From contig JAXHVL010000003.1 of NCBI GenBank assembly GCA_034189225.1, positions 1-13,801 of the forward strand: a stretch of 13,801 nucleotides of DNA. The letters run 5' to 3'. The notes below the pieces were generated by a model that saw only the letters and a list, made by a program, of their open reading frames with translations, was not told the DNA's origin and made no database searches. The position numbers and the translations under genes were made by a program. Shown in pieces: positions 1 through 6,784 of the stretch. Positions within the stretch are counted from its first letter, which is position 1. Each line of letters starts with the position of its first letter. The stretch comes from JAXHTY01 sp034189225 (GTDB taxonomy: Bacteria; Desulfobacterota; Desulfobacteria; Desulfobacterales; Desulfosudaceae).

Positions 1-47
1 ACCTTGTGTTCGCCCACTGATCGGGCGAACACAAGGTTCGCCCCTAC
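1..47. repeat. Compound GTTCGCCC palindrome, cut by window edge
   Basis: Bases 1-15 (ACCTTGTGTTCGCCC) pair perfectly with 23-37 across a 7-nt spacer, and TTCGCCCCTAC follows to base 47. Bases 23-47 are the exact reverse complement of 10453-10477, so this is a second copy of that palindromic element. Here it looks like two units arranged head to head and truncated by the window start. No gene lies in it. In RNA it would form a strong stem-loop downstream of the transglycosylase gene. Confidence 0.75.
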
Positions 48-48
48 A

Positions 49-110
49 CCGTACGTGACATGACGAGGGATGCAGCGCTTTGCTGCTATTGGACTTTTTA
101 CAAAACCGTC
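49..110 (-). repeat. Partial copy A of the TCGTAAAAAGTC dispersed repeat
   Basis: In reverse complement this matches the first half of the full copies at 10629 and 13355: GACGGTTTTGTAAAAAGTCCAA, then a block with GCTGCATC, then CTCGTCATGTCACGTACGG. The second half is missing, and the palindrome at 1-47 stands in its place. The repeat edge overlaps the stop codon of the transglycosylase gene (109-111), so the TGA of that gene reads into the repeat's GACGG end. Confidence 0.7.
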
Positions 111-693
111 ATTTATAAACAATATAATACTTCATCACCCGTTTGATATATGCGATGGTTTCCGGGTAGGGGGGAATGCGGCCGTAGCGGTCCACTACGT
201 GGGGACCGGCGTTGTAAGCGGCCAGGGCGAGCTGAAGCCGGCCGTTGAAACGGTCCAGCATCTCCCGGAAATACCGGGTGCCGCTCATGATGTTCTCGGA
301 AGGATTAAAGGGGTCCCGAATGCCCAGAAGCGGGAAATTCTGCGGCATGATCTGCATCAGGCCCTTGGCCCCGGCCTGGGACACGGCCGCGGCGTTGAAG
401 TCCGATTCCACCTTGATCATGGCCTTCAGCAAGGCAAATGAGACGTTATATTTCCGGGCAGCCCGGACGATCCAATGATCATACTTGGCGGTATCGAATT
501 CGCGAATCTGATTCTCCCGCTCATCCACATGAAGGTTATACCCCGTGTTGTTGGACCGATCAGTGAAGTGCAGGACCCCGTCCTTGTCGATATATTTGTA
601 TATCTCCGCCCTTGCCATGTCGGCCGACGCCGGCAGGCCGGCGGCAACGCAGACAGCAATCAACAGCACTGGTATTTTCATGTCAGCGGTCAT
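109..693 (-). CDS. Exported lytic transglycosylase (SLT type) with DUF4124 domain
   Basis: This 194-residue protein cleaves the beta-1,4 MurNAc-GlcNAc bond of peptidoglycan, forming 1,6-anhydro ends, in the periplasm. Residues 1 to about 29 form a signal peptide: a short positive start, hydrophobic PVLLIAVCVAAGL, then small residues before ARAE. A DUF4124-like segment follows at about 30-46 (EIYKYIDKDGVLHFTDR). The SLT domain spans about 70-190, with the catalytic Glu at E96 in KVESDFN, GLMQIMP at 111-117, AYNAGP at 159-164 and PPYPETIAYIKRV near the end. All expected motifs are intact. The start at 693 has a weak GGAA 8 nt upstream; ATG 681 (M5) is possible. It is last in a likely three-gene transcript, 60 nt after the hypothetical gene. 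The family call is firm, but its specific cellular role is not known. Confidence 0.93.
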   Translation of the reverse strand: MTADMKIPVLLIAVCVAAGLPASADMARAEIYKYIDKDGVLHFTDRSNNTGYNLHVDERENQIREFDTAKYDHWIVRAARKYNVSFALLKAMIKVESDFNAAAVSQAGAKGLMQIMPQNFPLLGIRDPFNPSENIMSGTRYFREMLDRFNGRLQLALAAYNAGPHVVDRYGRIPPYPETIAYIKRVMKYYIVYK

Positions 694-753
694 CGGTATT
701 GTTCCGGAAACTGGTAGGTTCAGGTAATCAAATCAATTCGGTATCTTGTTTTT

Positions 754-1149
754 TTATATTGTACCATACCGGGCCTGCTTTGCCAAATATTCCTTGTATT
801 GTTTGACGATAAATTTCATGGGGAATTCCGGGTGCGCGATATAGTTTCCGGTGCCGGCGGTAAATCGCTCATAAAGATCGTTCCATACTGTATCTTTATC
901 ATTCTCATCCACGAAATGGCGTTCCCGTTTCTGTTCAAACACGACATGGTCGCCCAGTGCCTTTCGAATGGCATCAATATCCACGCTGGTCTGGCCGCCT
1001 TCCCGGAAAAAACCTCCCTCAACAGGCACCCGTACTCGCACGGTCAGCGCCACGAGCCATCGATCGCCGGCCACCTGCCGGGATTGATCATAAATCTCCA
1101 GCGCTAAACTGTTTGCCAACTTCTCACTTTTCACATATTTTTCTTCCAT
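754..1149 (-). CDS. Conserved-looking small protein of unknown function
   Basis: I do not recognise this family. The product is 131 residues, or 134 from ATG 1158, with no signal peptide, membrane segment or Cys. The core begins near LANSLALEIYDQSRQVAGDRWLV and looks like a folded alpha/beta domain with a beta-strand pair (WLVALTVRVRVPVEG). The C-terminal half is charged and aromatic, ending in a Lys/Tyr-rich helix (FIVKQYKEYLAKQARYG). ATG 1149 is preferred because AGGA lies 9 nt upstream; the AGGA next to ATG 1158 is too close to serve it. The first residues (EEKYVKSEK) are encoded by low-complexity purine-rich DNA that continues upstream, so the ancestral start may be further in. It begins 38 nt after the EndoQ-helicase stop and probably shares its transcript. 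A repair-related role is only suggested by position. Confidence 0.7.
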   Translation of the reverse strand: MEEKYVKSEKLANSLALEIYDQSRQVAGDRWLVALTVRVRVPVEGGFFREGGQTSVDIDAIRKALGDHVVFEQKRERHFVDENDKDTVWNDLYERFTAGTGNYIAHPEFPMKFIVKQYKEYLAKQARYGTI

Positions 1150-1187
1150 ATCCCTCATTCCTCACAACTCATCCCTCAACACTCACT

Positions 1188-4100
1188 TCAAAACAATTCC
1201 AGCTGGACTGGCCCTTTCTTCTTTTTTCCGCCGGTATCCGGGTCCATCATGGCCTTTAGGGTTTCTTGAATGTCCTCCACAAAGGGGGAAACCTGTCGCT
1301 GCCGCCGTTTACCGTAAATCATGCGCCGGTCGGCGGCCGTGAGAAAAAGGTGTTCCCGCGCCCGGGTCATGGCCACGTAAAAAAGCCGCCGTTCTTCGTC
1401 CATATCCGGTTCCGCGCCCCCGGCGCGCACATAAGGTACATAGCCATCTTCGCAACCGGCGATGAACACCACAGGAAACTCCAGCCCCTTGGCCGCATGC
1501 ATGGTCATCAGCATAACGCGGTCCACCCCAGGTATAAAACCATCGGCATCCACGGCCAGGACCGCCCCGTCAAAAAAACAGGCCATATCCGTGCCGACGG
1601 CGGCCGCCCTTTCCAGGACCCGGTCATAGGCCTCCCGGTTTTTTTCGCTGCTTTCGATCAACTCCCTGAGCGGCGGCTTTGCATCCGCCAGCCAGGCCAA
1701 TTTATCTGCCACCGGCAGCCCGTCCAGGGCAGAGCGTGCATCGAGTATTTCACCGGCCAGTTCTGCGATTTTCCGCTGAACATCTTTGTCCATGCCCGGT
1801 ACGGGAAACCGGCATACCGCTGTGAGCATCCCTTCCGGCGAAAGCGTCCGCTGCCGGCACCACATCATCAGCCGATTCAAAGGTTCGGAACCTATGGTCT
1901 TACGCATGGCTTCGGCAAGAGCCTCAAAATCGAGAAACGAGCCGCGGCCCGCCATCAGTTTCAAAAAGGCCAGCAGCTCCGCGGTGCCCGGGGCGGTGAA
2001 TATACTCGTTTTGCTGACCCGGTGACAGGGAATGCCGGCTGCCGCCAAAACCTCCGCAAACACATCCCCCTGGGCCCTAGTGCGAAAAAGTATCGCAAAG
2101 TCCGAAAATGACAGGGTGGCGGCATGGGCCTCATACCCGGCCTTTCCAAAGTCCACGGAGTGAAACCCCAGCCCCCCCATCATGGTTTCAATGGTCTTAC
2201 CGGCGAACACCGCCTCGGCTTTTTCCGATGGCAGGCGGGCCACGTTGATGGCCGGTGCCCCCTCAATCCCGGAATAGACGCGTACCCCGGCGCCGCCGGC
2301 TTGCCGGGAGATCACCTGGTACGAGCCCGACAGAATGGTCTCCGTGGACCGGTAGTTGCGTTCCAGGGAAATCCGTTCGGCCGCTGGAAAATCCCGCTCA
2401 AAGGCATCAAAATAGGCCGCATCCGACCCCCGGAACCCGTAAATCGCCTGATCGGGATCGCCGATCACGCAGATATTGCCGTCCGGCGGGACGAGGGCCT
2501 GAATGAGCCGGTACTGGCAATAATTCAAATCCTGATATTCATCCACGAACACGAAGGCAAACCGCGCCCGGCAGGTCAGGCGGGCCGTTTCATCGTCTTC
2601 CAGCAGCCGTACTGCATCGACAAGCAGGTCTTCATAGTCACAGGCCCCGTTCAGGTTCAACAGGTCCTGGTATATCCGGTATACGGCGGCCAGAGCATCG
2701 GGCGGCATGCCGGCGGCCAAAGCCGAAAGATCGTCCCGGGGGCCGCACATCTGCTGCTTTGCCGTTGCGATGAAATCCAGGCACCGGGCGGGAGAAGGTG
2801 TTCCTTCGATACCCTCTTCGGCGGCCTGGTGAACGGCTTTTTTCATAAGCCGCAGTCGATCTGTTTCATCCAGAATCAGGGGGGAATGCCCTGCTGATTC
2901 TTTCAGCAAATCCAGGCAGAACGCGTGAAAGGTAGCTACAAACGGAAGGCAATCGGCACATTCAGCCATTTCAGCAATGCGATCCCGCATCTCCCCGGCC
3001 GCCCGGTTGGTGAAGGTGATGGCCAGGATCTGCGCCGGCGCTGCGTCGCCTGTCTTTATCAGGCGGGCAATCCGGCAGGTGATGGTCCGCGTTTTGCCAG
3101 ATCCCGGCCCGGCCACAATCATCATGGGGCCGGAACCATGCATGACCGCGGCCAGCTGACGGCTGTTGAGGCCGGCGGTCACGGGATCACAGGTATCACC
3201 GGTATTCTTTTCGGAAGATTCGGCTTCGGCAGGTTCGGCCGGCCTTCTGGGGACCGTCCCGTTTCCAGGGAGGTCGGCGGGCAATGCCGGCTCCGTCTTC
3301 GGACCGTATGGTTTTTCCGGCGCGTATTCAGAAACAGCATAGGTAACTGGGGCACTGCAAGCCCCGCCTGCTTTTTTTCCCGCCGGCATGGCAAACAGGC
3401 TGCGTTCGCCCCGCAGCCTGGCCATTTCATTGTCTTTGAATATCCGCACCTTTCCGTATTCGCCGTCGTATCCGGGGGCCAGCGCCAGGTCACCGCTACG
3501 CATACGTGCTACCGCTGTATCCAGAAGGGTCACCCCGCCCTGCCGAATTTCCTCTTCGGGCAGGCGGTAAAGAATATCAAACTCGGAGCCGATTTTTTCC
3601 AGCACCCCGTTGTAAGCCCGGGTTACCTTTTTGGTTTTGACGCCCACACCCAGTATTTCCGAGAGCATTTCAGGCAGGGGGACGATGCTGAAAAACGGGT
3701 GGTGGTGGACCGGTTTTTCCCCTTCCGGGCGGGTGGCCAGGGCCTCCACGCGGTGCAGCACCCCCAAGGTCAGGGGCTTGCCGCACACCGGGCAGATATT
3801 ACGTTTTTCTATTGCCTCCCGGGGATGGTACACTACGCTGCAGTTCCTGTGGCCGTCATAGTGGTATTTGCCTTCTTCCGGGTAAAACTCATAGGTACCC
3901 AGAAAGTGCTTCGGATCGCCGGTCTTCATGGCGTCCCGCATGGACGTATAGGAAAGATCGGTGTCGAATATGTTGGCCTCCCGCCCCAGGTTCGCCGGGG
4001 AATGGGCATCCGAGTTGGAAACGAGAGTAAGCCCGTCAATCTCCTTGATCCGCCAGTTCATGGGCGGGTCCGAGGACAGCCCCGTTTCCAGGGCAAAAAT

Positions 4101-4676
4101 ATGGGGGGTGAGGTCCTCAAAACATTCCGCCATGCTGTCGAACCCCGATTTGGAGCCGAAAAGGGAAAACCAGGGGGTCCAGATATGGGCTGGAATCAGA
4201 AAGGCATCGTCAGTTGTTTCCAGGGCGATTTCCAGCAGGTTCCGGGCATCCAGGCCCAGAATCGGCCGGCCATCGGCGGTAATGTTGCCGATGGCGTCGA
4301 GCCGTTCGTTAAACCGGGCTGCCGACGCCAGGTCCGGCATGAACACCAGGTTGTGATTTTTGCGGGTAACCCCGTTTTTCTTATAGATACTGCTGATTTC
4401 CGTGGACAGCACGAAGCGCACCGGCCGCCGGCAGGCCGCCGGCACCGACGTGTCACAGGCCTTTGCAATATCCGGCTTCAGCCGGTAAAGTCCCGGCTCT
4501 GCGGGTTCCAGCCTCTCACTGATCTCGGCGAACCAGGCCGGATGGGTGTAGTCGCCGGTGCCAAGAACGGTGATACCCTTTATCTGGGCCGAGATATAGA
4601 GGTTCTCCAGGTCCGAGTTCCTGGCCGTGGCCCGGGAATACTTGGAGTGGATGTGAAGGTCGGCAATGTATTTCAT
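1188..4676 (-). CDS. EndoQ-type PHP nuclease fused to UvrD/PcrA/Rep helicase
   Basis: The product has 1162 residues in two parts. Residues 1 to about 425 match endonuclease Q, which nicks DNA 5' of deaminated bases and abasic sites. Visible are PHP metal ligands DLHIHS (D6, H8, H10), D42, E93, H108, H164 in PAHIWTPWF and D223/H225 in NSDAH; a zinc-ribbon-like stretch with C279 and CPVC 295-298; and PGYDGEYGKVRIF near 401-413. Residues about 430-500 are a Pro/Ala/Glu-rich linker. Residues about 501-1140 are a full superfamily 1A helicase: Q507, Walker A GPGSGKT 523-529, Ia TFTNRAA, II DEYQD 712-716, III GDPDQAIYGFRGS, IV NYRST, V TMHAAKGLEFPVV and VI VAMTRAREH. A KKKK stretch leads to terminal QLELF. 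The start has AAGG 9 nt upstream. EndoQ alone is usually a little over 400 residues, so the helicase is an added module. Damage specificity and coupling are inferred. Confidence 0.93.
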   Translation of the reverse strand: MKYIADLHIHSKYSRATARNSDLENLYISAQIKGITVLGTGDYTHPAWFAEISERLEPAEPGLYRLKPDIAKACDTSVPAACRRPVRFVLSTEISSIYKKNGVTRKNHNLVFMPDLASAARFNERLDAIGNITADGRPILGLDARNLLEIALETTDDAFLIPAHIWTPWFSLFGSKSGFDSMAECFEDLTPHIFALETGLSSDPPMNWRIKEIDGLTLVSNSDAHSPANLGREANIFDTDLSYTSMRDAMKTGDPKHFLGTYEFYPEEGKYHYDGHRNCSVVYHPREAIEKRNICPVCGKPLTLGVLHRVEALATRPEGEKPVHHHPFFSIVPLPEMLSEILGVGVKTKKVTRAYNGVLEKIGSEFDILYRLPEEEIRQGGVTLLDTAVARMRSGDLALAPGYDGEYGKVRIFKDNEMARLRGERSLFAMPAGKKAGGACSAPVTYAVSEYAPEKPYGPKTEPALPADLPGNGTVPRRPAEPAEAESSEKNTGDTCDPVTAGLNSRQLAAVMHGSGPMMIVAGPGSGKTRTITCRIARLIKTGDAAPAQILAITFTNRAAGEMRDRIAEMAECADCLPFVATFHAFCLDLLKESAGHSPLILDETDRLRLMKKAVHQAAEEGIEGTPSPARCLDFIATAKQQMCGPRDDLSALAAGMPPDALAAVYRIYQDLLNLNGACDYEDLLVDAVRLLEDDETARLTCRARFAFVFVDEYQDLNYCQYRLIQALVPPDGNICVIGDPDQAIYGFRGSDAAYFDAFERDFPAAERISLERNYRSTETILSGSYQVISRQAGGAGVRVYSGIEGAPAINVARLPSEKAEAVFAGKTIETMMGGLGFHSVDFGKAGYEAHAATLSFSDFAILFRTRAQGDVFAEVLAAAGIPCHRVSKTSIFTAPGTAELLAFLKLMAGRGSFLDFEALAEAMRKTIGSEPLNRLMMWCRQRTLSPEGMLTAVCRFPVPGMDKDVQRKIAELAGEILDARSALDGLPVADKLAWLADAKPPLRELIESSEKNREAYDRVLERAAAVGTDMACFFDGAVLAVDADGFIPGVDRVMLMTMHAAKGLEFPVVFIAGCEDGYVPYVRAGGAEPDMDEERRLFYVAMTRAREHLFLTAADRRMIYGKRRQRQVSPFVEDIQETLKAMMDPDTGGKKKKGPVQLELF
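1191..1205 (-). other. C-terminal QLELF peptide, candidate sliding-clamp binding motif
   Basis: The last five codons of the EndoQ-helicase gene encode Q1158-L-E-L-F1162, directly before the TGA. The known bacterial beta-clamp binding consensus is QL(S/D)LF, usually on a flexible end. Here it follows KKKKGPV, a basic and probably disordered tail. The match and terminal position are seen in the sequence. Binding to DnaN is inferred. Confidence 0.6.
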
Positions 4677-4717
4677 ATCTGTTAACCTTGATGCACTCGT
4701 AATAAGTCTGATTTTTT

Positions 4718-4799
4718 AACCATGAAGCGCATGAAGATCATGAAGAAATAAAAAATTAACAATAATTTCAACTTGATGCTCTTCATGTTCTTCATGGTT
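4718..4799. repeat. Imperfect inverted repeat of CATGAAGnn units
   Basis: AACCATGAAGCGCATGAAGA at 4718 begins three 9-bp-spaced CATGAAG units, and their reverse complement recurs at 4775-4799 (CTTCATGTTCTTCATGGTT). About 47 nt of AT-rich DNA lies between the arms. It sits upstream of the EndoQ-helicase start. An open reading frame across it (4716-4958) encodes only a His/Glu-rich string and is not a gene. Confidence 0.6.
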
Positions 4800-4822
4800 G
4801 AAATAAAAATATCTCTTTATGG

Positions 4823-4861
4823 TACTTTTTACTTTGCCGTCCCAAAATTGACTTTTTACGA
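4823..4861 (+). repeat. Partial copy B of the TCGTAAAAAGTC repeat (right end only)
   Basis: ACTTTTTACTTTGCCGTCCC, then AAAATT and GACTTTTTACGA at 4850-4861, match the right end of the full copies at 10629-10769 and 13355-13496 almost base for base. The left two thirds of the element are absent. Confidence 0.7.
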
Positions 4862-4868
4862 GACCATC

Positions 4869-4900
4869 TTTCCGTGCCCTTCCGTGTATTCCGTGGTTAA
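4869..4900 (-). repeat. Short CACGGAA-unit tandem repeat
   Basis: On the minus strand this reads TTAACCACGGAATACACGGA then AGGGCACGGAAA: three CACGGAA units with 9-10 bp period behind TTAACC. The layout parallels the CATGAAG units at 4718, which also start TTAACC. It is a short intergenic repeat of unknown function. Confidence 0.5.
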
Positions 4901-4965
4901 AAAAAGTACTGATTTTGAATGAATTACCACGATAAATGCCTTGGAAGTCCAATAACAATCCTGTC

Positions 4966-5688
4966 CTAATCGTCGCGCAGTTTCTTTTTCAGCATGCGAC
5001 GCTGGGTGGCGTAAATGTTTTCCCGAAGCGTCTGCTGCTCCTCCCGGGCGATTTTACTGAACATCACCCTGTATTGATATTTTCCGGAAACGGGGTTGGC
5101 AACCACACGCCGGACCACCGCTTCGGTCACGGCCACCGGCGGTTTTTCCGGCTCATCAGGGAAAAGGCTGATTTCCAGATGTTTGAGCTTGTGCCCTTCA
5201 TCCAGCACCGGCACGTTTCCCTTTCGTGCGCTGAACATGACGAGGGCGCCGCCTTCGCTGATATCCACGATACCCATGCTGTATGTGTCTTCGTCCACCG
5301 TCGCCCTCAGGCTTACCCCTACGGGGGGCTTGATCCGGAAATAGGCGCGCCGCTGTTTACGCCGTATCTCGTCGGGAAAGTCGAGCATGAGGGTGGTGGT
5401 GTTGACAAACCGGCCGGGGGTGGTTTTAAACATATAGGGAATGCCGGACTCGCCGGTAAAGGTAAAGAGAAATTCAGGCTTATTGACCCGCTCCATGGCC
5501 CGGTTCAGCCCCTGCGGAATATCCACCATGAACACCGGCCGGTTTTTTTGGGTTTTAATCTCCGTGACCACGGTCAGTTTTTCAAACTCCGTCCCCTTGA
5601 GATGCATGTTCAGCAGATAACGGTTTTTGATTAACTGCTCAAAAACCTGCCAGCGTTTTTTTTCCGTAATCCGTTCGGCGTCGTTCAT
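4966..5688 (-). CDS. PilZ-domain protein, likely c-di-GMP receptor
   Basis: The product is 240 residues, cytoplasmic, with no signal or membrane segment. The PilZ domain begins near residue 108. The c-di-GMP contacts are visible as RAYFR (R114 and R118, the RxxxR element inside a run of Arg/Lys) and DISEGG (D142, S144, G147, the DxSxxG element). Both are complete, so ligand binding is likely. Residues about 10-105 form a beta-rich N-terminal domain resembling that of YcgR-like PilZ proteins. The C-terminal tail (about 212-240) is strongly charged and helical. The gene starts 16 nt after the rfbB stop with no clear ribosome binding site, which suggests translational coupling. Its place behind three nucleotide-sugar genes suggests c-di-GMP control of polysaccharide production or of motility. 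The output partner is unknown. Confidence 0.88.
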   Translation of the reverse strand: MNDAERITEKKRWQVFEQLIKNRYLLNMHLKGTEFEKLTVVTEIKTQKNRPVFMVDIPQGLNRAMERVNKPEFLFTFTGESGIPYMFKTTPGRFVNTTTLMLDFPDEIRRKQRRAYFRIKPPVGVSLRATVDEDTYSMGIVDISEGGALVMFSARKGNVPVLDEGHKLKHLEISLFPDEPEKPPVAVTEAVVRRVVANPVSGKYQYRVMFSKIAREEQQTLRENIYATQRRMLKKKLRDD

Positions 5689-5704
5689 AGAATATCAAAT
5701 CGTC

Positions 5705-6769
5705 TCAGCGGTTGTCGTAATTGGCCTGAATCCATTGCCGGTAACTGCCGTCCATGACGCTGCGCCACCAGTCCTGGTTTTCCAGGTACCATTGAATGGT
5801 TTTTCGAATGCCGGTGTCAAAGGTTTCGGCGGGGGCGAACCCGAGCTCGCGCCGGATTTTCCCGGCATTGATGGCGTACCGCCGGTCGTGGCCGGGACGA
5901 TCGGTCACATGGACAATCCTGTCACGGGCGCCGGGGTAGCGATCTTCGAGAAGATCACAGATGCAATGGATGATATCGATGTTGGCGATCTCGTTGTTGC
6001 CGCCGATGTTGTAGGTTTCGCCGGGCACGCCGTTTCGCAGGATCACATCAATGCCGGCGTTATGATCCGCCACGTAGAGCCAGTCCCGTATCTGGCGGCC
6101 GTCGCCATAGACGGGGATTTCTCCTCCGTCGACAATCCGGGCGATTGCAAGGGGAATGAGCTTTTCGGGAAACTGATAGGGCCCATAATTGTTGGAGCAG
6201 TTGCTGAGGGTAGTGATCAACCCGTAGGTACGGTGATAGGCCCGGACCAGGTGGTCGGATGATGCTTTTGAGGCGGCATAAGGCGAGTTGGGACGGTAAG
6301 GCGTGTCTTCGGAAAAGGCTGGATCATTCGGCGCCAGAGTACCGTAGACCTCGTCGGTGGAAACATGGTGAAACCGGTGGGGGCTGCCCGTGCCGGTCTC
6401 GAGCCAGCATGCCTTTGCGGCTTTCAACAGGATATGGGTGCCGGTGACATTGGTCTCGATAAAGGCGTCCGGCCCCTGAATGGACCGGTCCACATGGGAT
6501 TCCGCAGCAAAATGGACGAGGGTGTCGATTTCATTATCCATCAGCAGGGACATGACAAGGTCATAGTCGCGTATATCCCCATGAACAAAGGAGAAATTTG
6601 GACCGTCGGCCACGGGTCTCAGGTTTTCAAAATTACCGGCATAAGTCAGGGCATCCAGGACCACGATCCGGGCGGCCGGATACCGGGCCAGAAAATAATG
6701 AACAAAATTGGCGCCGATAAACCCAGCGCCGCCGGTGACCAGTATGTTCCGGGGATTGTGCTGTGCCAT
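5705..6769 (-). CDS. rfbB: dTDP-glucose 4,6-dehydratase
   Basis: This enzyme converts dTDP-glucose to dTDP-4-keto-6-deoxyglucose using bound NAD, the first committed step towards dTDP-rhamnose and other deoxysugars of O-antigen or exopolysaccharide. The product is 354 residues, the usual length. Visible are the Rossmann glycine motif GGAGFIG (13-19), HFAAESHVDRS (87-96) typical of this subfamily, the catalytic T138-D139-E140 triad in STDEVYG, Y164-x3-K168 (YAASK) and NCSNNYGPYQFPEKLIP (190-206). The start has AAAAGG 5 nt upstream. It lies 15 nt after the preceding epimerase gene and 16 nt before the PilZ gene. The other dTDP-rhamnose genes (rmlA, rmlC, rmlD) are not in the window, so they are either elsewhere or the product feeds another deoxysugar route. 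Confidence 0.95.
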   Translation of the reverse strand: MAQHNPRNILVTGGAGFIGANFVHYFLARYPAARIVVLDALTYAGNFENLRPVADGPNFSFVHGDIRDYDLVMSLLMDNEIDTLVHFAAESHVDRSIQGPDAFIETNVTGTHILLKAAKACWLETGTGSPHRFHHVSTDEVYGTLAPNDPAFSEDTPYRPNSPYAASKASSDHLVRAYHRTYGLITTLSNCSNNYGPYQFPEKLIPLAIARIVDGGEIPVYGDGRQIRDWLYVADHNAGIDVILRNGVPGETYNIGGNNEIANIDIIHCICDLLEDRYPGARDRIVHVTDRPGHDRRYAINAGKIRRELGFAPAETFDTGIRKTIQWYLENQDWWRSVMDGSYRQWIQANYDNR

Positions 6770-6784
6770 TTTAACCTTTTGCTA

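Noticed and set aside
2925..4685. 586-codon open frame on the plus strand
   Set aside because: It is antisense to the EndoQ-helicase gene, whose motifs are complete. The plus-strand translation resembles no family and arises from GC-rich codon bias.
4716..4958. 80-codon minus-strand frame
   Set aside because: It encodes NHEEHEEH-like low complexity made by the CATGAAG and CACGGAA repeats, without a ribosome binding site.
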